Below are positions 43,286-55,754 of a stretch of DNA of 64,000 nt, piece by piece. The stretch's first letter is position 1. Every line of letters begins with the position of its first letter. The notes under the pieces were generated by a model. It saw only the letters and a program-made list of their open reading frames with translations, was not told where the DNA came from and did not search any database. Position numbers and translations under genes: made by a program. The stretch covers positions 992,001 to 1,056,000 of the forward strand of contig JANVFP010000021.1 of the NCBI GenBank assembly GCA_027919835.1, given 5' to 3'. Source of the DNA: Lentinula raphanica. Its lineage: Eukaryota > Basidiomycota > Agaricomycetes > Agaricales > Omphalotaceae.

Positions 43286-43755
43286 TCAAAGCGGGCAAGG
43301 CCCATTCTTGGGAACGCAGGAACTATAGTATACTGAGCATCAACGTTCTTCAGTTATTGTAAAACCGCAAAAACCACTGACCTCCCATAGGTTGTGCCAT
43401 TGATTTCGAGCAGCGGGCCGCAACAAACGTCTCCTTTAGGGCCTGTGTATATCATTATGAGTGAGTCTCTTAACCGTTCTTCATTGTGAGCAAACGTACA
43501 GAAGGGTGCCTTTAGTAAGGAGGACGTGCCAGAAAATACATCAGGTCATCAAGCAGATTCACGAATATTAAATCTTACGTTGCCTTCAAAACCACCTAGA
43601 CATGGACATCATGAGCAACAGTATTAGCCATGAAAGAGTGGAAGCAACTCACAGATAGTTATATCATCAGTACGAGGCTCAGCGCTTGGAAGTGCTTGGG
43701 TGATGAGGACTTGAAGACTGAACAAAGAGATGGCGAGTTTGACGAAAAAGCTCAT
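43286..43755 (-). CDS. Six-cysteine micro secreted protein B (75 aa)
   Basis: Proposed exons: 43755-43653, 43595-43579, 43509-43500, 43442-43382, 43322-43286; 75 residues, frame closes. It includes a 10-nt microexon. Signal peptide MSFFVKLAISLFSLQVLITQA; mature part runs through CGFEGN, APFCPKGDVCC, NGTTYGSSC and VPKNGPCPL. The cysteine order C...C...CC...C...C is the framework seen in knottin-like folds; whether it folds that way is inference. It shares exon plan and the CPxGDxCC motif with protein A 640 bp away, so the two are tandem paralogs. NGT is a potential N-glycosylation site. Confidence 0.6.
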
Positions 43756-44796
43756 TCTGTACTTCAAGAGTGCGAACTTGGATCTATCAATCGAGTGTGC
43801 GAGTGATTGCTCTGCTGACCTCAAATTCGACGGTTTTTAAAGGAAAGCATATTTAGACTAAAAGGGTGCAGCCACAATTTGGAATGTTTTGGCTGTCAAG
43901 TTAAAACCCTCGAATTACCTGGTACTTGAGTCCGACGTCTACTATATCCTTCGAATTCTGCAGGGGTAACAACGTTCGTATGCAGCCCATCTCATGGTGC
44001 AATACCAGTAATCGGGTGTTTCCACTAGTACTTAGTACCACCCGCCCGGCGGCGCCAATAGCTTGTCAATATCAATAATAGTCGGAGCTGAAAATTTGCC
44101 AATGGCCACTACTACTACATCGCCCTCGCATATACGTAAGTTCAAAGTGGTATAGATTGCCTTTGAAACCCTCTTGGCTTATGGTTGTTGACTCAGAAAA
44201 CAAATAGTACAGTTGAGGCTACTCATTGAGCTTCCGAATCCCGATGCACGGTGCCAACCAGCTTTGAAGCTTGAAGCTTGAAGCTTGGAGTTCCGAGTGC
44301 CCGATGCTGGGCTTTTGGCTTGAAGCACAAACATTGAATGTTGAATCTCAGTCAAACGGCCTCTTCGATGAGTTCAGATGACTGAGCCTAGTATATCGTT
44401 CGAGTTTCGAAGAAACCAAAGAGGACGTCGTCTGTCGGTAACCAAAGTCTTCTCTCTGAGTTTGCCTTCGGATGGGATTCAAGTAGTACGGGGTGAATGC
44501 GTCTTGGAGATCGTCAGCGACTAGTACAACACGCACACACATACCCAATAAGTAGAACATACTGACTCCTCGAAAGTTACCTGGGTTTGCCACTGGATTC
44601 TCAGGCTCACGTTGTCACCCATCCGGGCACGGATATGTCATCGACCATCTCGTTTCTGCGCACCCACTCAGACGGTTTATCGTGTCTCCTTCTCCGAGTT
44701 TGGGAAGTACAACAAGTATACTCATCTACCAGTGCAGAGATTGTCCTCAACAAGCACCTTCGCACAGGCCTGATTTGATCAGAGGTCGATCTCGAA
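43756..44796. other. Gene-free interval
   Basis: No supported gene. A GAAGCTTGAAGCTT direct repeat (AGCTTGA x4) is near 44260-44290. Confidence 0.4.
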
Positions 44797-45808
44797 ATGG
44801 ATAGTCGCCCAAATGGTTCTTCCGAGTCGGAGAGTCTCCCTGTTGTGAACGTTAATGCTCGGTGTACGTATGTCCTCCTGCTTGACCGTTGTCTGGCTTT
44901 GACCAGCCCTTATTCGCCCATCTTCAACATACGCAAAACACTCAAGTCCAATCCTCTGACGCTGACGTCAAATTTCGATCTTCCGATAACGTCGACTTTC
45001 ACATTCATAAACGGAACCTGGAATTCGCCACGGGCGGGTTCCCTCCAGCGAATACCCCTTCAAGTTTAGACGAAATCGTTCGACTATCAGAGTCATCCAC
45101 GACACTAGAGATCCTATTTCAATTCGTCTATCCACAGAGACACCCCTCTCTTGACAAGCTGGGTTTTGATGAAGTGTTGAGGGTGGCGGAGGCGGCGGAG
45201 AAATACGAGGTTTTTGCGGCTCTGACGGCTACTCATTTGATGTTGAGGTGAGTGCCTATCAATAAGCCATTCGAATTGAACTCGTGGACTGATAACCAAT
45301 CTGGGTTTAGAGAGTTTCTCCATAGCCATTCGAAACAAGTTCTGCAGTTTGCATGCATACATCGAGCGGCTCTATTAGTCGAACGTCTAGCACCAATCAT
45401 GATAGACACACCTCTATCCGATATCAAGGGTATCCTGATGATGTGTCCTTCATATTTCGTCGAATGGGTGAGTCCTGATTCTAATGGAAAGAGGGTGTAG
45501 TGAAGACGAGCAAATCACAGAGTCTCTTCCGTGAACAGTACCTGCAACTGGCTATCGCCCTTGCACAGTCCCGCCCACAACACAGATGTGAACACTTCAA
45601 TATATTCACTCGAGTCGTCCTCAACAAGTTGGACAAACCGAGCAATCTCATGATGCCTAATCTCGAGAACTTATTCAATATTCGCTCTATCGGGCTGGAG
45701 AACTTACAAGTTTGTTGCGCGACAGAATCGAGAAAGTGGTACTTCAATGTTCGAGAGCGAGTGGCGAAGATTCCGAGTTTCACGCTAGAAATGGCAGATA
45801 ATCAGTGA
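44797..45808 (+). CDS. BTB/POZ domain protein of the fungal expanded type
   Basis: Exons: 44797-44863, 44947-45247, 45311-45467, 45539-45808; 264 residues. The first intron uses the acceptor ACTCAAG at 44946; the earlier CCAG site gives the wrong frame. The BTB core starts SSDADVKFRSSDNVDFHIHK (about 25-45), followed by the variable loop, IVRLSESSTTLEILFQFVYP, and LGFDEVLRVAEAAEKYEVFAA. The C-terminal half is helical (YLQLAIALAQSRPQ onward) as in other Agaricomycete members. BTB domains mediate dimerisation and often Cullin-3 recruitment; the partner is unknown. Confidence 0.85.
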
Positions 45809-46318
45809 TCCATATATATGTTTTGCACTTGATTGACTCAGAGTGCGAATTCAAGAGAAGCTTGCGCCAGCCTTGAACGTTGCAGTAAGAATACTACAAA
45901 AGAGGTTTGAGGACGGGCGAGACACAGAGGCAAACACTTGCCGACTGTTCAACGACTCATGAGTCAGTCTTCATGAAGGAGAAAGGTAAAAGTTGGACGA
46001 GGTATGATACAAACGAGGATGAGTTGAAATGGCCGTACCACGTCGTTCGATCTCATCATGCGATAAACTTGGATCGACAGCCAAGATAGCGGCTGTGACG
46101 TGAGCAGTGCCAAAGGAGAGCGCGTGTAGCAGGGTTTTCATATTGAATCTCTTGTCGACAGATGTTGGCCAGTCGCGTGAAGGGTCAAACCATCGATGAT
46201 CAACTCATACATAGAAGGCACGATTTGATTCTATTATTGTATGATATCCAACGCAAGCAAAGGACCTTTGAAGCCCGAAGTTGACGCGAAGACTAGCGGT
46301 GCCAGAGAATCCTTCATC
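45809..46318. other. Gene-free interval
   Basis: No supported gene; contains the 3' ends of the flanking convergent genes. Confidence 0.35.
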
Positions 46319-46649
46319 TCATACAGCGGCTGTCTTCTTTTTGGGATCAGATTCTTGTGCTGGGTCGAGAGTTATCTGGTGACAAGCATGAGGGTAAACA
46401 AAGTTCCGGAAGGGATGTGCGACCACGAACCTGTTCACCTCCTTTCCCGTTCTCCCAAGTTTGATATCTAAGAGCAGTCAATCCTCTCTTCTCCGCTGCA
46501 AGACGTTGAGTTTCTTTCAGTGACTTGCGGACTGCGCCAGCAGTGATCTGGCTATATTTGTTGAATCTATATAGTAGATGAGCAACGTCAAGTATGTTGA
46601 AAGAGATGAAAACAAACGTGAAGACGCTTCTCCAGGTAGCTGCACTCAT
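46319..46649 (-). CDS. ATP15: Mitochondrial F1F0-ATP synthase epsilon subunit
   Basis: Exons: 46649-46618, 46566-46427, 46359-46319; 70 residues. The sequence MSAATWRSVFTFNKYSQITA, then VRKSLKE and AAEKRG, and the WENGKGGEQ segment match the small epsilon subunit of the mitochondrial F1 central stalk (about 60-70 residues in fungi, equal to yeast Atp15). The third exon (PQESDPKKKTAAV) is less conserved and depends on the donor at 46426. The protein sits with gamma and delta at the foot of the rotor. It is divergently transcribed from the Rab gene with 172 bp between start codons, a likely shared promoter. Confidence 0.82.
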
Positions 46650-46821
46650 TGGTGGTGGTAATAGAAAAGACGGTTTCGGAACCTTGGGAATTTCGGACTG
46701 TTTTCCGCAACAAGCGCCGCAGGCGCTTGATCCGTCAAGTTTCTCCGGTTGTCTACTCAAAGGTTGTCAAGAACCACAACATCTACATACTCGATATCCA
46801 CTCGTCCTTATCGTCTACAAC

Positions 46822-48016
<1,195 letters not shown>

Positions 48017-49664
48017 TCGTTTACCTCGTCTCTTGATTCAATCCCGCGCTTTATGGTTATTCAAAAGGTAACCGTTTATGAGTCTAGCCTGACGAAGTTT
48101 CATTGATCTTCATCTCCGCAACTTTCAGGTCTTACTCTGGGTCAGATGCATCGTGGAAGGATGTTATAGGACCTCGGACGTTGCAATAAACCATCTGGCC
48201 GCCTGTTTTTACTCATTCTGACTTGGATGATGGTCTGCTTCTTGTGATCTGTTCCAGCTCATCACTTACTTTTTCCTTTTCGTTGATATAGTAGTCGTTT
48301 ATGGAGATAGACTTGTACAACATACAATCTGTGTATACCAGCAGAAGGAATGTATATCATAACACACCGAAATCCCGTGTTATTCTGAAAGCAGACTACT
48401 ATGCCAGATGGCTAAATGCTCTGTTTTCACGTTTCATGCCTCTCATGTTTTTGTCAGCATCCTTCAATTGCTTTGGACGACGTTTAGAAGACAAGAAGAC
48501 ACCGGCCGTGAACATCGCTCTCAATTCGTTCGGCATCAACAACTCTTCAGGAATCAGGACTTAATAAGCGCTGTTGATTGGAACATGAGAACGTGCAATA
48601 TTCAATTGTGAACTTGATGAGCACTTCACACCAGTCTCTTCTTCGTTGTCGTCGTCAGATATCCGCCGTCAACGTTTCAACCCTCAAGATGGGCTGGTGC
48701 TACGGGTAAGACTATTGTGACATCTCCTGCATATGACCATATGTTTGTCATATGGCTGTAGTATTGGACAGTCGAATTTCACCGGAAATACCTGTCTGAC
48801 GGGTGCTGCATTGCGACTGAAAGAACTCTCAAGCGTGATGATGTGTCGTGCGTGTCTGCCAGTTCAAATTGCACTAACCCGAACGAAGATGTCATTTTGC
48901 ATACTTCGTTGAATTTCAAGTGTAACAGAGCGCACGAACATGACCGAGCGTCGTTTCCAGTTCACTAAGTAATCTCTTCCGCATATGTATTCTGGGGTCC
49001 GTTTCATTTTCCAGATGTAGCTGAGGTTCGAGTACTTACTATGGCGGTGCGTTGCATGCCAATACCAATTAGCTGAAGTTTGAGAACGTACTAGCACCAC
49101 TCTGGGCACATTCCCGAACGGATTTCACGAGGAGTCCTGTGATTGATCGAGGTACGCATGAGCTTGCAAAGTCGGCTTTTATCGTACAGGAGACAATGTG
49201 TGATAAACTTGGACTGAGTAAGTACTGCGGATAGTAACATGCATATGGGATGAGCGATTAAAAAGTGCTAATCATTCGTCGCGATATCGAGCACATAGAA
49301 TAAGAATATTGATAAACAAACTTGACTACGGACGATAACAGTGGGCAGAAGAAATGAGAAGGAGACGAAGGATATGAACACACTAAAACCAAAAAGTATA
49401 GAAACGAAAGAAGCGCACAAAAAGATTTTTGAAACGCTGTTTCGCATTTTGGAAACGGCCTTATCGAAAGCACTGCTTCTGCGAAGGTTGGACCGACCTC
49501 CATATGTTTCCATCGCGTATCGTCGCCTAGGTTCGTTGAGCATGCTTTCTCGATGCGAGATATATCCATACATGGTTTCATTGAGGTATCTCCACCGTCC
49601 ATCCTATCTACGCCGTTATCGCCGCCTGAGGCCTTTTTCCACTTCGTCTACAGCGGTCCTGGCC
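48017..49664. other. Gene-free interval
   Basis: About 1.65 kb with no supported gene. ORFs at 49258-49682 on both strands overlap each other and lack family features. Confidence 0.35.
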
Positions 49665-50387
49665 TCAAGTCCCTTCTACTAAGCTTCGCCTTCCCAGACC
49701 TTCCCTCCCATACTCGTATAACTGCTTCACGAATCCAAAGTTGGGATTCGCGATCGTTCTTTTCTCCTTGACATATCCCACTGCTTCCTTCGGCGTCCAT
49801 CCATACTGAGCCATTAAAAAAGCCGCAACCACACTGACACTTCTGCTGATACCTTCCACGCAGTGCACCAGTACTCGCGAGTCAGGGCTCGTTCTGAATG
49901 CATTCTGAATGAACCCAGTAGTGGTCGGTAGGTGCGCCGCGAGTTCCGCAAAGGGGAAGTCTTCAACGTCGCGAATCTGCATACGAATGGGCGTGTACCC
50001 GAGTAGGGATCTGAGTTCAGAGTCAGAGGGAAGAGACAAATTCTCCGGGAGGACTGAAAGGATATGTGTGATATGGTGTTTCCGAAGGAGGGCTGGGCTT
50101 TCGGCAAAGGATAGGTCAGAGATGTAAAGTCGGGGTATGATCTCTGACGCAGTATGTCGCGATATGGGTAAGGGTGGATGATAAGATTTTCCCACTCTAT
50201 GCGGGTTTTGAGAAGGCGACGAAGAGATATTATACGGCGACGGGGAGGGATAAGGCGAAGTTGACGAAGGGTGAGATACCATAGATAAGGGAGCCAGCCT
50301 AGTAGATGCTGAAGACAAGGCTTTATTTGAGTTGGGGTTCGTGCTAGACTTTGTTGTCTGCGACCAAGACCGGTCATGATACGGCAT
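49665..50387 (-). CDS. Dual-specificity protein phosphatase
   Basis: From the ATG at 50387 (MPYHDRSW) the protein has 240 residues; the frame is open upstream to 50678 without need of another ATG, so a longer form or a leader intron is possible. The N-terminal 80 residues are Ser/Pro-rich. The DSP domain runs from EIIPRLYISDLSFAESPALL to the end, with the general-acid loop IRDVEDFPFAELAAHLP and the signature loop LVHCVEGISRS (HC-x-x-G-x-x-R-S). It removes phosphate from Tyr and Ser/Thr, commonly in MAP-kinase type control. Intronless in its catalytic part. Confidence 0.85.
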   Translation of the reverse strand: MPYHDRSWSQTTKSSTNPNSNKALSSASTRLAPLSMVSHPSSTSPYPSPSPYNISSSPSQNPHRVGKSYHPPLPISRHTASEIIPRLYISDLSFAESPALLRKHHITHILSVLPENLSLPSDSELRSLLGYTPIRMQIRDVEDFPFAELAAHLPTTTGFIQNAFRTSPDSRVLVHCVEGISRSVSVVAAFLMAQYGWTPKEAVGYVKEKRTIANPNFGFVKQLYEYGREGLGRRSLVEGT

Positions 50388-51280
50388 GGTATGGAAGGAA
50401 TTATGGGGTGAGAAGCCAGAGGGCTGCAATAACCGAGAAAACTGATAAGTCGTCTTTGTGTAGGACCACAGCAATTGTAGTAAAATTGGCAGAAGGACGA
50501 AGGATGACAGAATACAGGTCTGGATCCGTTGAAGCAGGAGAGAAAGTACCGAAAACGGAATGAGTAAGGGAGAACTAACCATGATTGCGACCTTTGCGCA
50601 GGACATCCGTACGCTGTCGGCGCCCTTTTCGACTGACAAGCCGCGAGTGGTTTTCTTCGTTCTGGTTTGCAGCGGCAAAACAGATCTGGGTTAGGTGGCA
50701 ATTAAAAAGCGGATGGCGAGTTCTTCCCCCTTTTATTGGCAGTCAGCCTTAAATCATAAAGCATCAGTCAAACACAAACCAGTTCATAGATGCATGGATC
50801 ATGAACAATTCATAGCCCGACCCGATCTGCACTGCCTTGTGGCTTGCCTACCGACTCGAAGCTGTGCTCGCGTCTGAGAGTAGAGCGAATTTATCTGGAC
50901 AGCCCCAATCATAACCTTGCAATAATTCAATGAGGCCGACGCTTCATGATGCCACAACAGCCCGATGTGTTTGAGTTCATAGACGTTCATTCTGCAGTAA
51001 GCAGCTCGCTCGATGCTATAACTACAACATCTAGTAAGTCATTGAAAGGTGTCGAAGTAGAGGAGCACGATACACAAGAGAACAGTATGTTTCAGATAGA
51101 GGAAAGCGAATAAAGCCTCAAGACGAATGCTGAGGCCAGGATCAGTATCGCGTAGAAGAGACTCGGCACAAGTGAGAGAACAAGAATTGTGGATAGATAC
51201 TAGAAAGAACGAAGACAGAGCATAGGTAACGACATGACCGGCGGAGAAATTCCGAACACACGACCGGGAGAGCTTCGCGG
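50388..51280. other. Interval between phosphatase and eIF4A genes
   Basis: Holds the 5' region of the phosphatase gene (an open upstream frame with a hydrophobic stretch, likely untranslated) and the 3' side of eIF4A. No other gene is supported. Confidence 0.35.
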
Positions 51281-53049
51281 TTAGATGAGATCGCTGACAG
51301 AGGATTGTTGTTAGCTGATGGTAAGACTGACATATCGAAGCAAACCACTTACGCAACGTTTAGAGGCATTTCGTCGATTTGCGTGTTGTAGAATTCTGTT
51401 CCGAGAGGATTATGGATCAAACCTTACAACGTTTACAATGTAGACTCACGTTCGATTTCACGAAGCATCCTGACATCATCGGTGGTGACAAAGTTGATAG
51501 CAACGCCCTTTCGTCCGAATCGACCGCCACGACCGATACGGTGGATATAATTTTCACGGTTGGTCGGCAAATCGTAGTTGATGACCAAGGAAACTTGCTG
51601 CACATCGATGCCACGAGCGAGGAGGTCAGTGGTGATCAACACACGCGAAGAACCAGATCGGAATTCTTTCATTAAAACCTCTCGCTGCTTCTGTTCCATG
51701 TCCCCATGCTGGACGGTGATGCACGAGAGTTTAGCCAATACCATGTGTGAAGGACAGCGTGGTACGCACCATAGCAGACACCGTGAACTCACGGGAGTGC
51801 ATTTTTTCCGTGAGCCAATCCACCTTCCGTCTGGTGTTGCAGAAGATGACAGCTTGTGTGATCGTGACGGTCTCATACAGATCACAGAGGGTGTCGAGCT
51901 TCCACTCCTCCTTCTCCACAGCAATGTAGAATTGTTTGATACCCTCAAGAGTCAACTCGTCTCTCTTGACGAGGATACGGACAGGGTCACGCATGAATTT
52001 CTTGGTAACCTCGAGAACTTCCGCAGGCATTGTGGCGGAGAGAAGCACCACTTGCGTATCCTGAGGCAAAAGTTGAAACACTAACGAAAGAAAAATTAGC
52101 TCAAGTTTCAGATTCCGTGTGGGCGATACCAGATGCCCGAAATCTTGGCCGCGGAGGAGTGATAAGCACGAGAGAGAGGAGCGTACCTTCGTATATCTGA
52201 TCCTTGAACCCACGAGACAACATCTCATCAGCTTCATCAAGACAGAAAATTTTGATAGTGTCGGTCTTGAGGGCGCGTCTGTTGATCATGTCATAGACAC
52301 GACCAGGCGTACCAACGACAACCTGAACACCTTCCTGGAGTCGGGACATGTCTTCACGAACGTTGGTACCTCCCACACAGGCGTGACATTCGATGTTCAT
52401 GTAGTCGCCGAGAGCGACTACGACCTTTTGAATTTGCTGAGCGAGTTCTCGGGTAGGAGCGAGAATAAGGGCTTGTGTGCCCTTAATGGACATATCCAGC
52501 TATTCGAAGGATAGGAGATTGAGAGAAGAGATGGTTGACCATATCGGAGATGCGTACCTGCTGGAGAATGGAGATGGAGAATGTAGCAGTCTTGCCAGTA
52601 CCGGACTGGGCTTGGGCGATGACATCGTGTCCTTTGACAACGGGTACAATGGCTCGTTGCTGGATAGCAGATGGTCGCTCGAAACTGGGAATAATCATGA
52701 GAGATGGTATTGGGGGTTTCTGTTGATGAGGACGTTACCCGTATGCATAGATACCACGGAGAAGCTCCGGCTTGAGATCCATGTTGTCGAAGCTGAGGAT
52801 AGCTTCAGTAAAAACTCATAGATTGACGGAGTGCATCGAGTCTACTCACTTGTCTACAATCTGATCCCAGTTCGACTCGATCTCATTTTCTGCAACATCT
52901 TGCAGGCTTTCTTCGCTATACAGGCCGATAGTAAGAACGAATGTGCATATCGATCCACACGAAATCCACAGATGGATATCCGACGAGCGTGAAGAAGAAA
53001 AGAGTCAGCGATGAAAAATTTTCGTTGCATCGGAAACGTACGCGGACAT
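51281..53049 (-). CDS. TIF1: Translation initiation factor eIF4A, DEAD-box RNA helicase
   Basis: Nine exons: 53049-53042, 52915-52850, 52792-52739, 52684-52558, 52499-52187, 52080-51770, 51708-51450, 51395-51353, 51293-51281; 397 residues, the expected length. Motifs in order: [20 protein letters not shown] (N-terminus with Q-motif [11 protein letters not shown]), AQSGTGKT (I), PTRELAQQ (Ia), TPGR, DEAD (II), SAT (III), [30 protein letters not shown] (VI), and the eIF4A-specific end [17 protein letters not shown]. The first exon is only 8 nt and the last 13 nt. The protein unwinds mRNA 5' leaders as part of eIF4F. Sequence and length leave little doubt. Confidence 0.95.
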
Positions 53050-54499
53050 GGATGTGTTGTGGGTTGCTTGCTGTTGTCGACGCTATATGTCGACTGTACT
53101 CGAGAAATGGGGCGAATTTCAAGTTTTGGTGTGCGAGAGCAGCAAAAATATTCTGTCAGAAGCTGACGATGCGGGAATGAATCAAAGTGTTGCGGAGTCT
53201 GGGCGGTGTAGGCCGGCAATTTCGAACTCCGCTAATGGCGTCCTGGGTCCAGGCTTTCTGTCTTTCTCCGATTCCTATGTAAGTTTAACCCATCGGATTT
53301 GCGCAAGCCCTTCCTTTCGCAGCGTATACTTACTAATCTCCTGCTCATCTTCCGTGTTCTCTTAGTTTCCCTCTATGTTTAAACAGTACCATGCAAATGG
53401 ATCATTTCTAAACTGAACTGGCGGAATTCTCGCAACAGCTCATGATAACCACTCGCGATTCTCTGTATTCGTGCCACAGTTAATATTCTCCGTCACGATG
53501 ATCGTGCCATGCGACAACCCGTTCCTCCTTGATCATTCTGATAACGCTCGCGAGATCTCCAAATGTATCGCCGCCTTGAAGTCATTCCTCACATCGTCAA
53601 CCTCGTTGTTTTGACCAATGCATGGTCCAAGGTAACTCTTTGACGGTGAGTTGAAGTTGTCATGTATATGGCAGCCTCGCCGATTGAATTCTATAGGGTG
53701 ACGCTTTGCGTCTCGCTCATGAAGGTCATGCTTGGGAAATCCTCGAGTCCTTCGAACACAACGCTACCGTATTCATTTCATCCGCTGCGTATGCTCTCTT
53801 TATTGTTCTTGGTGAACCTCCAAAGTTACGCTTTGACTGTCTTTTGATAGCTCTAGGCCCGGGGTAACTCTATCGACTCTAATAATAGTTGGAAGAGTCA
53901 AGATTGTGAGTCCTCGTTGCCTCTTATGTTTCTTTCGCTCTTGACCTGGTGAATACTTCAGCCATTGATTGCAGTTGTGATATTTTTGTTGCGTTACTTG
54001 GGCGATCGTCTCACTTCCCATAAACAAGAATCGGCATCGCACATCGCAATCCCAGAACTACGATTCAAACGAGTGCTCTAGCCTCTCGAACCTCAATGGT
54101 AATGAAGTAGGTTCTGTCTGGATCCGACGGCCAAGATCTTATCCGCGATGGAAAACACAAGATGCGACCTGATGCGACGAACTATAGTAGTCGTTTCAGC
54201 TTTCTAGTGCGTGATCGAAAGTTCATACTTATATAAAACCATCGTTCTCTCACGAACCCCCACTTGCAGTGCAACCGCCGCCATCGCCTCTTTGAAAAAC
54301 GTCCTTGCTGGTCAAGGGCTCACCAACTCCTACTCGCACTATCAACTCGTGTTACTATTCGTTCAATATTCATTCAACACATCAACTTTCTGCTCATTTC
54401 ATCCAGCCCGTTTGTAAGTCACTACACTATGTCTGCATACCGCATAAGAACTCACAAATTCGCTTGTACTACTGTAGATTCAATCCATACTCTTTCGAC
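53050..54499. other. Gene-free interval
   Basis: About 1.45 kb. Left part is the eIF4A promoter and leader. No ORF with family features; the right part should hold the promoter of the secreted-protein gene. Confidence 0.35.
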
Positions 54500-55191
54500 A
54501 TGCATTCCTCCGCTGTCATCAAATTTGTTCTCCTTGGCCTGTGTCTATCAATGCCCTCGACTTGGGCCACGCCCGTGCCCAATGTGTGGCAGAAGTCTAG
54601 TCATTCGAGTGACTCTCATGTCCCGGCCGAAAGTGTACGTACTGATTTATACACCTTGGAAATGCATCCCCTTACCCCTTATCTGGTCAGTGCTTACGTG
54701 CCGGCCAAATCTCCGATGTTTTGAGTCTCAGAGATGAAGTCATCGTCAATGAAGCATTAGATCAGCTTACTGAGCTGGTTCCGAGCTGTATTACTCGTGC
54801 GCCGAGTGTCGAGGGACATGTTCGAGGAGACTATGTGATATCCAATCTGCACGATGCCAATGGAGAACAGCTGGGTGAGATCAGGATACGGAGAAGTGCG
54901 GTTGCTGCTGAGATTGAGTTCGAATATTATGTATTGGATGAAGAGAAAGGCATTTCCAATTGTGTCTTGTCCATTGGGCATCCGGTAAGCTGATTCCATG
55001 ATGTATTACGAGACTTCAGCTTAACCGTCTTTCTCCTTTCCTTCATCCATCAGCATGATAATAAGATCTTCATGGGAGATGTTGTACTTCGTGTCATAGA
55101 TAGACCTCGAAGCATGGAACCCAGAGTGAATCTGTATGCAGGGATAAAGAAAAAGGGGACTAAACACCAGAGGGGACAGCGGAGGAGTTGA
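54500..55191 (+). CDS. Predicted secreted protein of unknown function (188 aa)
   Basis: Exons: 54500-54634, 54691-54984, 55054-55191; frame closes at 188 residues. The signal peptide is MHSSAVIKFVLLGLCLSMPSTWA. The first acceptor is the CTGGTCAG at 54690, which gives CLRAGQISDVLSLRDE in frame with the long second exon. The second exon reads like a compact beta-rich domain (GDYVISNLHDANGEQLGEIRI, AEIEFEYYVLDEEKG), and the last exon is basic (KKKGTKHQRGQRRS). Two Cys in the mature middle part. No known domain was recognised. Confidence 0.7.
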
Positions 55192-55754
55192 CCTGATTTG
55201 TAGCATGCATGTTCTAGTGTTTCAGTAGCGTTTGGATGAACAGACAGTGGTTGCAGGATGGTTTTAAACAAAAAAACATGATCGTGAGAAAAAACCTTAC
55301 ATGTCCGCCGGCAATACCGGATTTGCCGGTCTCTGCTCCCCCTCAAACTCAAAACCTCAGCATCTTCCCAACCATATCATCAATCCTCCCCGGATTTTTT
55401 TCCTGAGTAGCTAGATCATTATACTAGAGGATGCTGACACAACCATCCTCCCCCGACCTTCCCTTCTCCTGCTATGAATTTTTTGAGAATTTCCAAAAGG
55501 GTTTCCGCATATCGCCAGCATCTTCCGAAATACTGCCCCTATCGCATGTCTCGCATAACCAAAAATTACATCATCCATACGTCTTTCTTCGTCCCAACGT
55601 TTACGTCGGTACATCGAGTGCATTGTCCGCAACGCGTGTGTCATCCATTACCCTGTCCTATATAGCGAGTGGGTTAATTTATCAAAAATATACAGCATAT
55701 TGATGAATAGAGAACACTTAGAATACCCTCCAGGACCTATCTTTATTACTCCAG
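55192..55754. other. Gene-free interval
   Basis: No supported gene between the secreted-protein gene and the minisatellite array. Confidence 0.35.

Noticed and set aside
42901..43362. 153-codon plus-strand ORF
   Set aside because: Runs antisense over the last exons of micro-protein B and has no family features; the spliced minus-strand gene explains the region better.
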